From positions 86,457,884-86,515,883 of the forward strand of contig CM043944.1 in the NCBI GenBank assembly GCA_014529385.2: 58,000 bases of DNA, read 5' to 3'. A program made the translations under genes and the position numbers. Origin of the DNA: Adiantum capillus-veneris. Taxonomy: Eukaryota; Streptophyta; Polypodiopsida; Polypodiales; Pteridaceae. How positions within the stretch are numbered: the first letter of the stretch is position 1; the number at the start of each line of letters is the position of its first letter. The notes beneath the pieces are model-generated. The model worked only from the letters and a program-made list of their open reading frames with translations. It had not been told where the DNA came from and ran no database searches. Of the stretch, positions 10,627 through 22,341 are shown piece by piece.

Positions 10627-11729
10627 TTGAGCTCTCACAATGAAGCAAGCTATAGTGATCACCCTAGGAAGGGGGGAGCTACAAATTCATCAAGCTCATC
10701 TCTAGTACCAAAAAATGCTACACCAGCTAGAAGCCCAAGAACTTCTAGCCAGTCGACCCCTTCAAAGCAAAAACCATTGAAAGATCATATGGTTGTTGGA
10801 AGTTTTTCATTGACCCAGAAACCATCAAAATCTGCAGAAAAATTCTTCTATGAAGATCATTGGGGGCAAAAGCTTCAGTTGGTCTCCACAAGTCAAGGTC
10901 AAAAACCGACAAATCCCACAGTGCTCAAGCAATTGCATGAGACTAAGCTTGCATATGCATATCAAGATGCAAATGGAAATGATTCTCAACAGGTTCATGA
11001 CCTTGTACAAGTCACTAAGGATGCTAAACCTGAAGTCAAGGACTATTTGAGGATGATGCAAAGCCTCAAGTTGCCAGAACAGGTGACAAAAAAGTCAAAA
11101 GCAATGAGAGCTAAAGTCCAAAAGGCTACACAAAGGTCACCACCAAAATATCCTCTGAAGAAACAGATTCTGCTAGAAAGTACAGTGGATCTTCTAAGAT
11201 CAAAAGTTACTCAAATGCAGGCACACAATGCTCAACAGTTGCAAGAAAAAGGTACAGTATTACAACAAAATGATCCAACATCAATTGAAGCAGGTGATCA
11301 AAGGAAAGAAGATCCAGATAAAGCTCAACCAAAGGACACTGCCACAACAAAATCGGTCAATAAAGAAAGAAATCTTGAGATGATCAAGTGCAACATTGTT
11401 GGAGAGAATGAAGAAAAGCTGTCAAAAGAAGTAAAGCTAGATTTTTAGCTAGATAAGAACCTCATGTCCTTTCGCACTTGGAAAAGATGTGGTCAACCAC
11501 AACTGGAAGATCCTCTTGAATTTGTGAGCATATCAGGAAACAAATGAGCAGAATGCTGGGGAATCATCTCTACTACCATTGAAGTAGGTTCCACAGATCA
11601 TCATATCTCAATTCCACGTGATCACAGCAAAGGATATGCCAAACGGCGTCATAATGGGAATGCCAATGGCCCAGAAGATGTTAGAGATACAGAATTCAAT
11701 GAAGATGTAGTCTTCAAAGGCAACAAAGA
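10627..11729 (+). pseudogene. B unassigned polar ORF
   Basis: A 273-codon stretch ending at 11448 continues in the same frame, past two stops, to about 11729. It is rich in Ser, Lys, Gln and Thr with no membrane segment or known domain; GSFSLTQKPSKSAEKFF and YLRMMQSLKLPEQV are its most ordered parts. It lies between the repeated modules and the W-x-P-K tail. I do not recognise it. Confidence 0.4.
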
Positions 11730-11788
11730 ATGAAGATCAAGATTGGTTACCCACGGACGACCGTACAAAATCCTCAAGCACAGTTAAA

Positions 11789-13012
11789 ATGGAGACTGAT
11801 ATTAAAGCAGATCTTATTGAAGATGATTCATCTCCATCGAACAGAACTCTAGAAGAGCTTAAAGAAAATCAGGCAATAGCAACCACGATAGCTATGGAGA
11901 AAAAAATGCCACCAAAGCTAGAAGGAACGAAGATAAAAAATGCAAACAAAGGTAAAGCTAAAGTGAAACTTCCACCAATTAGCAAAGAAGATGTGACAGC
12001 ATATGTCTCTACATTAGAGAACCCTCATGGATCAGCTTCTTCAAGCAAGTCAAGCTTTCAAAACTTCAAGTCAATTGCTGACCCAACTAAAACCTCTAAG
12101 GAGACACCCAAAAAAGCAAAGGTATATCATCCAAATTACTCAAGAAAGCAAAGGAAAGTCAAGCAAGTGTTTGTTCCGAGCAGTTTAGTCAAAGTCAATG
12201 ATCCAATTTGGATTAAGAACGAGAAATCAACAAAGAAATACAAACACATGGGATGAATAGCATCACAATGGAGCTTAAAGGAACAGGAGTACTATGGAGG
12301 TAACAGACAAATATGGGTGCCAAAACCACAGGTTAGAGCATATGAAGTAACTTCAAGTCCCTCCCAAGAAAGAAGGCCCACAAGGTATCAACCTCGACAA
12401 TATCCTAGAATACCTAAGAAGAAGGTATGCAATAGAACAACATTGAATGATGCTGAAGTCTACCACGGCTCACAAAAGGATACAAAACAAAGATGGATCT
12501 CAAAGAATATTCTTCTTGGACAAGGATTCTACACAGGGTATACAAAAATTTGGCTACCAGTCAACCACAAGCCAACTGCAACTACACCAGAATTGCATGA
12601 AGATCTCAACATCTCAGCAAGATCTAAAGCTCAACAAAGTCAACAAAGGAGTTACAAAGGTCATCAAGAGGTTTGGATTCCTAAGTCTTTCAATGCTCCT
12701 AGTCAAAAGCTAGGTGCCAAAAGTGAACAAAGGCCTCCAACAACATCAAAGACTTCTATCAACATGCCTAATTGGAGAATCAAACAACCAATGGAGTCTT
12801 CACAGTCAAAGAAGGACAACCCAACCAACGTGAATGAAGATTCAAAGATGATAAAACATGTATGGCAAAAGAAACCTTCAATGCCAACTTGGTCATTCAG
12901 TAATCCTCTTTTTGAGGATTCAAGATTACTTTTACCTGAAGAAATGTTTGTAGTAAGCACAAGAATGTCAAAAGTCAAGTCGCCAGGGTGCAAAAAAAAC
13001 TTTTTGGCATAG
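11789..13012 (+). pseudogene. B W-x-P-K repeat tail
   Basis: Two open stretches in one frame (stop at 12254) encode a basic, Gln/Lys/Ser-rich protein with recurring Trp-centred motifs: DPIWIKNEK, RQIWVPKPQ, KQRWISKN, TKIWLPVNH, QEVWIPKSF, KHVWQKKPS. The same motif family ends the pol protein of C and D. Spacing is about 20-60 residues. In C and D it follows the second protease; B lacks that. Probably unstructured and nucleic-acid binding, by composition only. Confidence 0.6.
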
Positions 13013-13949
13013 TCAGAGTCAGGCTGCTGAGCCATAAAATGAGAAAATCATTAGTCCCAAAGCTTCAAGTCATATTAAACTGTGCTAAGAGCCGTAGCTA
13101 TTAGGCTTATGCTCAATCTGGAAGAGTTGAGCATATCTAAGTCATGTCGCTCATGCTGGATGAGATGAGCATAAGAGTCGAAGTCTATTAACTTACAATT
13201 GGTGGAGTGTCGTATAGTCCAACACTCACGCACAATGCACAATATGATGAGAGCACATATCCTCGTCAACAAAAACCATTCTTAAAAGGGTGCCAGCTTG
13301 CAAAGCCATGTCATATGCTTTTATAGCTACATCATCTTTTTGAAGAACCCCTCAAAATCTTACTTACACAGCATATTGTTTTCCATGCATTTTTGTGTAT
13401 GCATAAATAGGATGTCCCACCATTGGACATATGCATTAGAAACTTTTTTTTGCTTCCACCTATGCACCTTGAGTGTACTACAATAGGCAACAAACATTCC
13501 ATCATGCTACCCTCTCATATTTTCTGCCTTTTTAATTCCATATCTATCAGCAAATAATCCCTTCAGTACTTTATTAATATTTCCCATGCTAATAAGTACT
13601 CCAATAATGCGCGTATACCAAAGGCACTTTTTTCCCACTGGTTTTTTTCCCTTTGGTCATCCAGGTATTAGACCCTAATTTAGAACCTCATCATTCTATT
13701 TCCCTTGTACATACTTCTCATAAATAAACAACAACCTCATCATGATGCTATTACAACGGACAAATGAAACATCATCTCTCAAAATCGACTATTCGGACCA
13801 ACGAAGATGTTGCAGCAAATTGAACCTCATCAACAAATCCAACGACAAAATAAAGATCAACCCATCAACAACCAATCAAAACCTTCCACATCCTCCAAGG
13901 ATACTTTTTCAACAGTGCCGAGGACAGGCACTAAAATAAGAAGGGGGTA
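13013..13949 (+). other. B 3' noncoding region and polypurine tract
   Basis: No coding signal over about 930 bp. A 9-bp inverted repeat, TATGCTCAA (13108-13116) with TTGAGCATA (13127-13135), is followed at about 13150-13172 by more GCTCAT/ATGAGC words, giving possible hairpins. The purine tract AAGAAGGGGG (13938-13947) abuts the LTR. The bases before it (CCGAGGACAGGCACTA) resemble those before the internal purine tract of C. Confidence 0.6.
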
Positions 13950-14961
13950 TGTTAACTGAGTGAACGTCAGTTAAAAGAAGCTGCTAAAGACTGAAGACGT
14001 ATGGATGCACATTGAAGATCAAAGTGAAGAAGCAGTAAAGATTGGAGTTACACATTTTCCACATTTTCTGAAAATGGTCACGTATTGTAAATTCCCGATT
14101 TATTTCAAGACATTGTAATATTTTAATGTGTTACGGGCTCAATGGGAGTCCCAAGTTGTAAAGAACAAGTCAGTTATTGTACCTAGGTTGCAGATACAGT
14201 AAGTGTGGAGTCTCAAAGGTCTTGGGCGCCGGACATTACACATTTTAGACCTTGGCTAAGATATAAATGCCAACTTTGTAAAGATTTTATTAAGTTTTTG
14301 GATAAGAAATACATAGCGTGAGCTAACTACGCTCACTTCTCTCCTTCTCGCGCTTCCTACTCCCTCCCCGATTGTCACATTGCGAATGCGTTTGTTGCAT
14401 TGCAACCGCAAGTAAGAGCTCTACGCATTGACCTAAGCTATTCACAGTGTTTCGTAGCTTTTGGTGTCGCCGACCTGCGGTCTAATTTCATCATAACTAG
14501 GAATTTACACTTTTAAATCGCAAACTAAGCATAGGCGGGGTATTGGGGCATCATTGCTAAGCATTTAGATGCATTCTGGGCCGAAAACGACTAGGTCAAA
14601 AATCCACTGCTGTTAATAATCGCGATTTTGGAACTTGACCTAAAGTGGGATTTGAGATCATAAGCATGTGTGCTTAGGTCTTATAAACTTGTCCTAGAAG
14701 TTTCATTACGTTTGGATGTCAGTTGATGCTATAATGGATGTGATTTGCTTGTCGATGAGCGATTGGCTTTTGGTGATTTCAGTCACTTGAGTGTAGCCTG
14801 AGTTAGATGCAAGTTGTTAGTTGTTTTCCAAGATCTTGACAACCTCTTGTAGCCTCTATGCACTAGTCGAGTCAGTTTCGTCCCATGGTTTGACAATTTA
14901 ATCGTGGTTCTCACTAATACTGCAATAAGATAGGATGGTGAGGTTAGAGATGCGTCCCATA
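13950..14961 (+). repeat. 3' LTR of element B
   Basis: Starts TGTTAACTGAG right after the polypurine tract and ends near GCGTCCCATA. The end is set by comparison with D's 5' LTR end (GCGTCCCACA) next to its PBS at 46332. It contains TAATAATCGCGATTTT (about 14605), a half-match to the palindrome of the D leader. It is inverted relative to the D LTR at 1-642. Confidence 0.75.
14261..14268 (+). promoter_or_regulatory. TATA box in B LTR
   Basis: ATATAAAT in a context (GGCTAAG before it) conserved with the D LTR. Confidence 0.55.
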
Positions 14962-15903
14962 GACCCCCTCCACCCCTGCCGAATGGTCAATTGATGATAT
15001 AGAAAGGTTCTATTTTGTTAGGACATTCTACAGTTCAAATCCCATCTGATTTGGTCGAGCTGACAGGCCGCTATGGTCAGTTTTTGGTCGTAGGTCTTTG
15101 TGCACTTCTCGATTTCTAGGGGTTTAGACTAGCTACCGACCGTACAAAATGGATCATTGACGAGTAAAGAACATACCCCTCATGTCTCATGTGAGATGGT
15201 GCTGAAAATGGGCAACTATAGACTCCGGAAAAGACGCGTGAAAGAGGTCGAAAAGATCTCTCTACAAAGGCTACAAGTGGAAATGCGGTGGTTTTAGCCT
15301 ACCTCGGATATCTATACCCGGACTTCCCGAACCAATTTTCCCTAGATTTTTGCATTAGTCCTACTAAGCCGTGAAATCTATGTTAGACTCAAAAATTTCC
15401 TTGATCGGATTCCTGTAGCTCATTCTGCAAGAATTTTGCAAAAGTAGTCTTCCTGCTTTTATCTTTTGATTTCATTGAAATTTTTTGTGTTTGTCCGCCT
15501 TGTCTTTCTGATCACCATCGTGTCTTTCGTTTTTCCATCTGAGCTTCCTTGCTATTTATTAATTTTTGACCTGTTTATTGAAAAAATCAAAGAAAATAAC
15601 AAAATGCTCTAAAAGGATAAAGTGAAAATCCAACAATTAAGAAAATCCATTGAAAAACACAGCTTTATTGTTTTTTGTTGGTTTTTTCTATTTTTAAGTC
15701 TCATTATCAATAGAAATGATGAAAATACCCAAAAAGGACTATTTTTTGATGATTTTTTGATAGTATATACACTATTTACACTCATCGAATTTTTCCTTGA
15801 TGATGAATTACAAGGGCATTATTAGGTAATTTTGCAAAAAATCACACGTTAACATCGACCTTTTTCCTTCCCTCTTCAAACATTGCTCTTGATTACTTAG
15901 TAC
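14962..15903 (-). other. D noncoding region downstream of pol
   Basis: AT-rich minus-strand DNA in the position of 38107-40859 in C, between the W-x-P-K tail and the terminal ORF. Stretches resembling C include AATGCCCTTGTA on both. I find no ORF longer than about 65 codons and no copy of the CGCG palindromes. It is cut at 14962 by the end of the B LTR. Confidence 0.5.
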
Positions 15904-15909
15904 TTAGTA

Positions 15910-15925
15910 CCCTTCCACCCCTCCT
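15910..15925 (-). other. Internal polypurine tract of D
   Basis: The minus strand reads AGGAGGGGTGGAAGGG, preceded by a GTCGT..CCGGAG block nearly identical to the one before the internal tract of C at 38092-38106. It lies just after the W-x-P-K tail and far from the 3' LTR. Could be a central plus-strand primer or the relic of an older 3' end. Confidence 0.5.
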
Positions 15926-16620
15926 AAATGACGTACTCCGGAACGACTGTGTGCATGGGTTGAAACATCATGTCTATGCACAGCCGTTGTTGGCCCTACC
16001 ATGATTTGAAGATCAATGCAATTCAAACCACTATGCTGTGCATGAGCTGGGTCTTGAGTAATTAACTCAAGGGTTTCTGATGTCGAGGTTTGCTGCTGAT
16101 GTCTTCCAAAGAAAAAGTCTTGTAGCTTGTGTACTCTCTGTTTGATTGTACCATCAGGATGCTCCAGCACGCTGATTGCTTGAGCTGTTGGTAGCACTTT
16201 TGACTGTTGTCGAGGCTTTTCTCGCCATTGGTAGCTTGGTTTGCTTAGTGATGTGTGGTGTGGTGGAGTCTTTTGAGACTTAACTCGCCATTGCTTGATT
16301 GGTTTTACGGTTTGTGGAGAAGATAAGTGCTTCTTTTTCTTCCAAATCCATTTGTGGTTAGGCTCCTTGCTCGCGATGCTCGTCTCTGTGTTTTTACCCT
16401 TGGAACCTTCTTTTGTTTTGTCAGTCAAGTTTTGGGCACCCAGATTTGAATCGGTTTATCCTTAAGCCATGCTTTTGGTACCCAAATCTTCCTGACTCCT
16501 TGCATGCTACTTGTAGAATTTGCTTGTTGAGGGGATGTAGAAGATTGATTACTTCTTGGTTTGGTCTGCTGATTGCTTCCTTTCCATTCCTCCTTGCTTG
16601 GTGCAATTGGAACAATGAGT
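15926..16620 (-). pseudogene. D W-x-P-K repeat tail
   Basis: Broken into frames, it encodes RKIWVPKAW and IQIWVPKT (about 16500-16434), then in a second frame HKWIWKKKK, KQWRVKSQK and YQWREKPRQ. Basic and Gln/Ser-rich like the tails of B and C. It follows the second protease. The carboxy end (QRVHKLQDFFFGRH) resembles the C sequence around IKQRAALLERLLYHR, so the homology extends beyond the repeats. Confidence 0.6.
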
Positions 16621-16649
16621 TGCCCGCCTTTAGGTGATAGCTTTAGCTG

Positions 16650-16990
16650 ATTTGTATGCTAACATAGTACTGCTTTGTATGTCCACATCAAGGGAATTCC
16701 AAGAATCATCGTCTCATTCATGTGCTCATCTGGTAAGCATACAAACTGATGAGGACATGAACATCCATGTACTATCACGTTCAAGTTGGCTACTCCCAAT
16801 GTTGGGGTTGGGTTCTTGTCGCATCCTTTGATTGTCGCTATTCCTGCTACCAATGCTTGACTTGTTGCCTTCTTGTACGTGGAATAACTGACTACATTTA
16901 CTCTAGCTCCTGTGTCGACCAAAGCATTGGTTCTATGATTGTTGATCTGTACTTTGATGCACAGGTCCATTCCGTCTAACTAGTCATCAT
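16650..16990 (-). pseudogene. D second retropepsin (after integrase)
   Basis: Shows NALVDTGARVNVVSYSTY with the catalytic Asp codon at about 16916, a beta-rich middle (LGVANLNVIVHG) and the closing ILGIP (about 16706-16698): a full retroviral-type aspartic protease pattern. Placed downstream of integrase, whereas the normal protease lies before RT at 21390-21820. Sequence differs clearly from protease 1 (DSGAGIAIAMKAVW). C has the same arrangement. I know of no described gypsy family with it; a cleavage role is inferred. Confidence 0.7.
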
Positions 16991-17438
16991 TTGTTGAAAC
17001 TGCATCTTTAGGTGATTCCCATTGTCAGTCATCTATTTCCAGAGTGTTGATGGGAATCGATATCTGTTGATTTCTAGCAGCTTTTCGTTTGAGTACCCGA
17101 AGTTGAGCTTCCTCTTGGGCTTCATCAATAACATGTTTTCAATTAATCATTTTTTGCTTGGCTGCATGCATTCTTTCTAGCAATTCATTGGTTAGCGGCA
17201 AATTATATTTCTTTAAACGACATCCACTAATCCAATTAGCCATTGGTTCACCATCTAGGTTGGACAATTTACAGCTCCACTTGGAGATACATCTTCAATG
17301 ATAAACGGTCCGTTTCCCTTTTTCTTAAACTTGGGAATGTGTTGCTTAAGGGAATAGACTAAAACTAAGTCCCCATTTTTTGAATATTTTTGTGATTAAG
17401 TGGGAATCAAAGAACTGTTTTTGTTCCTACTTTTGTGC
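16991..17438 (-). pseudogene. D integrase C-terminal region
   Basis: Decayed coding DNA matching the C segment with the GPLVIKD and NWISGYRVKKYLLPLT blocks; the reverse strand here encodes NWISGCRLKKYNLPLTNE. This is the GPY/F-type integrase tail that binds DNA in gypsy integrases. Confidence 0.5.
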
Positions 17439-18577
17439 TTAGATATGAGCTACAGCAATTAGCCTTTGCTCATCTAGCTTTTCCAAATCTTCAAGTCTTT
17501 CTGACAATTCATGTCCAGTCCACTCAAGATTTCGTGCTACCCTTAATGTCAACAATAGAAATTCTATTGGTAGTATGGCATCAAGACCATAAACAAGGTT
17601 AAAGGGTGTAGCATTTAAAACTGTTTTGAGTGAAACTCGATAAGCCCATAGAGTAGCATGGAGATTCATGTCCCAGTCTATCCTTCCTGAACTAACCACT
17701 TTAGTCCGCACTGAGCTAAGAATTTTGTTCGTATGCTCAACTTGTCCGTTTGCTTGTGGGTGGTAGGGAGCTGACTTATTATGGATGACCATAAACTCAT
17801 TAAGCAAATACTCAATTACCTCATTGAGGAAATGAGCTCCTTGATCACTGAAAATTTCTATTGGCAGTCCATATCTTGTGAATACATACTCCTAAAAGAA
17901 TGCAGCAGTGGTTCTGGCATCATTCTTTTGAGTTTCTTTAGCCTCCGCCCACTTGGTCAAATAGTCCGTAGCTACAATGATATATTGAGCTTGGGTTCTA
18001 TAAGCAGGTGGCTGTATTGGCCCAACAGAATCTATACCCATTTTGCGAAAGCTCTAGCCTCCATAATTGGTCTTAAGGGCATGCTATCTACACGTGTTGG
18101 CATTTTTTCTCATTGACAAGCATCACACCTTCGAACATATTCTTTAGTATCTGTAAAAAGTGTTGGCCACCATATGCCTTCCATCAAGATTGCTCTTGCG
18201 GTGGTCTCACTAGAAAAGTGACCTCTACTTAATCCAGCATGTGCTTGTTCTATGAACGGAATATACTCGTCTTCATTTGCACAAAGATGCAAATGTTGAT
18301 CTTTACCTCTCCGATACAATTGGTTCCCAATAAGAGCATAGTCTCTTGCTTTAGTTTCAATTGCTCTTTGACAGTGTTTACTCATATCCTCAGGAAATGT
18401 TCGGCTTGATAAGTAAGTAAACAGATAGTTACTCCACTTAGGAACAGGTGACATTTGAAACAATGTTACATGAGGTATGGGTGTTTGTTTTTGACATTGA
18501 GCACAATCCTTTACAAAAGATCGAACATCACCCCTCATAGTCGACCAAAATACTCCAAGTCTCAAAATTTGTTGCAT
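17439..18577 (-). pseudogene. D integrase zinc modules and catalytic core
   Basis: Encodes the end of zinc module 1 (LGVFWSTM, CAQCQ), a 15-residue linker, a complete zinc module 2 (EQAHAGLSRGHFSS ... IWWPTLF ... CDACQ, 18445-18113), then a core broken by stops (18109-17808) and its end with HPQANGQVEHTNK carrying the DDE Glu, followed by WAYRVSLKTVLNATPFNLVYG. Module 1 starts upstream at 18823. Two zinc modules in one integrase are unusual. Confidence 0.75.
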
Positions 18578-20251
18578 AGTTTGGTCTTCCGCAAAGTGAA
18601 GTCCTACTATGGTAACATGTGCTCGACTTAGGTACTAATTTTTTTCTTCAAGATTAATGCATAAGAGCAATATTCCATCTCGATTTCTTTTGTATAGCCT
18701 ACCAGCTAGTAATTGGTACATAGTCGATTGCTCGATTAATCCGATCATGATAGGAAGTGGTATTTGTGAATCCACTTGAGCTATTTTCATCAATGACACC
18801 ATGTTTTTTGACCATCGAGGTATTATTTCCATGGAGAACAAATAGGCATCTGGTAGATCATCGTCTACCCCTTTAGGTGATTCTCTTGAAACAATCCTTG
18901 ACAAATGATCTACTCGTTGATGTGTAGTGCCCTTTTTTTTAACCACAGTGAAATCAAATTCCAGAAGAATGATAAACCATCTCACTATTCTTCCTGTGTT
19001 GCATGGATTTTTGACCAAGTACAACAAAGCTTGGTGGTCTACAAAGAGCACAAACTTGTTGGCTAATAGGTAATGTCTATATTTTTTAATGGCATAGATC
19101 ATTCCTAATCCTTCCCTTTCGATGGTGGTGTAATTATTTTCTGCCATGTTCAACTGTTGGCTAGCATAAGAAATAGGAGAGTCAATATTCCCGTCTCCTG
19201 ATTGAGCTAGTATACAACCGATAGCAAAATTGGAAGCATCTACATGTACGTGGAATATTTTATTCCAATCCGGTGCTTTCAATATTGGAGCTGAGTTGAG
19301 AACTTGCTTAAGCTTCATGAAGGATTCTTCACATGCCTCGGTCCACTCAAAGTGTGTAATCAAGCTATACATGTGTTTTGCAATTATAGCATACATGTAG
19401 ATGAACCGTCTATAATATCCACAATGCCCCATGAAGGCTTGTAACCCCTTGACTGTTGTTGGTCTAAGCAAATCAGCAATGACATGAATTTTTTCAATAT
19501 CAGTAGCTATGCCATTTTTAAACACTATATGTCCAAGAATTTTTCCTTGTCTACACATGAATGTGCACTTTTCAGGATTTAAGCAAATCCTATAAAGTCT
19601 ACATTTTTTGAATACCGTTTTGAAGTGTTCAAAATGATCAGCCTGGATTGATGAATGGATGCATAGATTATCCATATATACTTCTAAGAATTTTCTAAGA
19701 TATTCTTTAAAATCATGGCTCATCAACCTTTGAAATGTGGCTGGGGCATTAGTTAACCGAAACGGCATAACCCGATAGGCAAAAATACCCCATTCTGTTG
19801 CAAAAGCAGTTTTATGTTGATCTTTTGGGTCGACCAAACGTTGATTGTATCCTGAAAATCCATCTAAGAAGCTGTAAGCTTATATTCCTGCAACTCGTTC
19901 TAAAACATGCTCAGTGATTGGAAGAGGAAAGTTGTCTCTAATGGTAGCTGCATTCACTTTTTTGAGATTAACACACACTCATAATTTTCCATTCTTTTTG
20001 GGTACTACCACAATTGGAGACACCCAATCTGTGTGTTCAATTTCATAAATGAATTAAGATTCCTTTAGTTTTTCAATCTCTTCTTTTATCTTCCTGGCAA
20101 ATGTTTCATTATACGTGTATGGCCTTTGTCTACTTGGTTTCACATCATCTCTCATGGGTATGGTATGTTGACAGATTTTTGGATCAACACCCTTGAGATC
20201 CTTGTAAGACCAAGAAAAAATATCTCGGTATTCCTTTACCAAGATCAGCAA
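18578..20251 (-). pseudogene. D reverse transcriptase and RNase H
   Basis: Begins with KEYRDIFSWSYKDLKGVDP, the entry to RT in this family. The stretch 20053-19838 is broken but holds recognisable fingers. Then AYRVMPFRLTNAPATFQRLM, the active site YMDN (codons 19678-19667; the last Asp of YMDD replaced), thumb (GHCGYYRRFI), and RNase H with Asp in HVHVDASNFAIG, Glu in TTIEREGLGM, Asp in VDHQALLYL and RVDHLSRI. The zinc module 1 starts at 18823 (IPRWSKNMVSL). Confidence 0.85.
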
Positions 20252-20299
20252 GAGCTCTTCTTCTTCTTCTGTTAGGTAATTCGCAATGTATGTAGGTTT

Positions 20300-21118
20300 A
20301 GGCTCTTCTCCTAGTTCAACCAGGTCTATCTTTTTAGCGTTTTTAGGCCCTTTGTAGGACTCGCCTTGTTTTCATAGTTCCCTAACAGGTTGTTTGACTA
20401 TGATTTTTTGATCTTTGAGAGTATACTTTTTGTAATGGGATGGAACATTCATCACATCCTTACCATCCTCTTCCGTGGTTTCCATTTCGGTCGTATATAT
20501 CTCCTTTAGAGCTTTTTTCAACTCTTGATATTTCTTTTTCCGCTCGACTCGAGTCATGAGTGGTTTCTTATCCTGTGAATTTGCTTGAGTATCCTTCTTA
20601 ATTTTCTTGATGTTTTAGACATTTTTGAATTTTTGTTTGAAGGATATCTGCCACTGATTTTGTCCTTGACACAATCATTTGCATCTATCTACATCAGGAA
20701 TTGTGTTCTACTAGAGACTGATGGCATAGGTCGTGTTTTCACGTTTTTGGGTCTCTTTTTTGTCTATACCATTTTCTCTTCTTGATTTCTGGTTGGGAAA
20801 GTCAAAAAACTTTTCCGCCCCTCATTTCAAGAGTAGCTTAGCTCTCACATGTTCTTTTTCTGACCCCGAACCTTCTGGGGTAGCTCAATGTTCATCTAAC
20901 TTATCAATTGCATCGTAGTAGAGGTCTGAAAAGACTTGTTGAGCTTTCATCAAGTCCTTGGGTTCCTCATCTTGGTCTTCAATGTTGAGGGTTGCAATCA
21001 TTTGGATGGGAATTATGTCGTAGCCATCCTCATTGCAAAATTGAGTAGGCATAGACGTATTCACACATACAATGTCTATTGTCGTTAAAATTTGAGTCCA
21101 CTCGAATGGCTCAAACAA
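20300..21118 (-). pseudogene. D protease-to-RT linker
   Basis: Two recognisable pieces: FEPFEWTQILTTIDIV with FCNEDGYDIIPI (matching LEPLEWTHILATLDV and FCDKDGYDVVPY in C), and RVERKKKYQELKKALKEIYTTE (matching RRNKYRELKKTLKEVWTTE). Conserved between C and D, so this was a real domain, with no function I know. Between them an acidic, frame-broken stretch. Confidence 0.5.
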
Positions 21119-21389
21119 ATGCTCTGGAAAGGGTTTAGGTACATACGCTTCATCTGTGCAGTCCCTTCCTAGGATACATTCTTCTCATTTTAAACTTCCG
21201 TTTTCTGAAGCTCCACACATCCAAATAGGAGTGTCTTTGTTTAACCAGGATGGAAGGTTAGTTTCAGCCGAAGAGAGTGAATCAAACTATTGTATGGGTG
21301 TTTTCAAGACATCTCTATAAGTGTGATCTTTTAAATTTACTCTTGTTATAGATCCCACTTGCTTCAAGTACAGATAATTGTTTCCCTAA

Positions 21390-21820
21390 TCTTGGATAAG
21401 GTGTACCTGTCGCATGAAAGGTCTTCCCAATATGAGTTCATAATTGATTTTTTTTCCAAAGTCTACTATGGAAAAAGTGCGTTGATATTCAATTCCACAA
21501 GAATTGACTATCACCTTTTCAAGTAGTCCTAATGGTCTCTCAATGTGTCCATCAACCAATTGCAATTTAATTTGAGTTTGTCTAATGGCTGGTTGTCCCT
21601 AGGATTCCCATACTGCTTTCATGGCTATTGCTATGCCTGCTCCACTATCCAGTATTGCCATGGTTTCAATGTCATTATATTTCACTGGAAGGGTGGTGTT
21701 TACTTCTGCCCCTTCGTAATATTCTCTGACTTCGTTCATGGGAACAGATTGAATCTCTTTGTTGTCCATTTCGTTTTTCAAATTTTCTAAATTTTTTGAT
21801 ATTAGCCCTGTTATCCCCAC
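21390..21820 (-). pseudogene. D protease 1
   Basis: MAILDSGAGIAIAMKAVWES at the N-terminus, then after a stop at 21599 the rest in the same frame, ending in a LILGRPFMRQ block. It matches C protease 1 along its length. It sits between the gag spacer domain and the RT, the normal gypsy place. Confidence 0.7.
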
Positions 21821-21847
21821 ATTTTCTAGGGTTTTCTGTAAATCATT

Positions 21848-22260
21848 TCATAAGTATGGTCTGAGTTTTAATAGTTCTCCCAAGGTAAGAGTGCATTGGA
21901 TGGGTGTAGACATGATTAAATGAATGTTGTCTACTTCTAGGGTCTGTTCAGCTCTTTTTACTTGAGTGGTGTTACACACTATGGATTCATCTTCGTTATC
22001 TCCCAAGTAAGAAGGTAATGTTTTCAAGGTCAATGGTTTCGACATTCCTGAAGCTTCAGATCCACAATCCCCGTACAAGGATTGTACATCCATGTTCATA
22101 TTAGAAGGTAGGTTATCCAACCAAACTTCCTCTATAGGAGCTGACTTTAGAGTTAGGCTCCCATCATTGATCTCTCTAACTTTTTCCCATAAGTGTCCTG
22201 ACCAGTCTTTCTCTACGAATGGAATTTCGTCTAAGGCATCCTCGCTGTCCGACACTATAA
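21848..22260 (-). pseudogene. D gag-protease spacer domain
   Basis: Contains LKTLPSYLGDNEDES and LIMSTPIQCTLTLGELLKLRPYL, which match LNTLPSYLGEYKAKS and EILSTPVTCTITLAELLRLRPHM of C. The LTLxELLKLRP block also appears before the protease in many plant gypsy gag-pol proteins as far as I recall; role unknown. Confidence 0.55.
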
Positions 22261-22341
22261 GTTCTGGTTCTTTGTTTCAAGGTGGGGTTTTGCCACCACA
22301 TCAGGTTTTTCTTTAATGTCTCTTACCACAAGCTCTTCAGG

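Larger units (their letters stand above)
9386..14961 (+). mobile_element. Element B: 5'-truncated, pol-less gypsy-type element
   Basis: Plus-strand remnant with a gag-like zinc knuckle, Y-D-G modules, a W-x-P-K tail, a polypurine tract and a 3' LTR related to that of D. No RT, RNase H, integrase or protease is seen and the 5' LTR and PBS are absent; the left edge abuts D's terminal ORF near 9386. It may be a non-autonomous gag-only derivative that used D proteins, or an internally deleted copy. Its LTR end has CA changed to TA. Confidence 0.65.

Noticed and set aside
11789-13012. W-V-P-K motifs as evidence for a Ty1/copia element
   Set aside because: A similar short motif occurs before the protease in some copia elements, but here the tails follow gypsy integrase and protease 2 in C and D; resemblance is probably convergent.
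13103-13172. GAGCAT hairpins before the B LTR as a third palindrome family
   Set aside because: Stem of 9 bp with a 10-bp loop, not CGCG-centred and not periodic.
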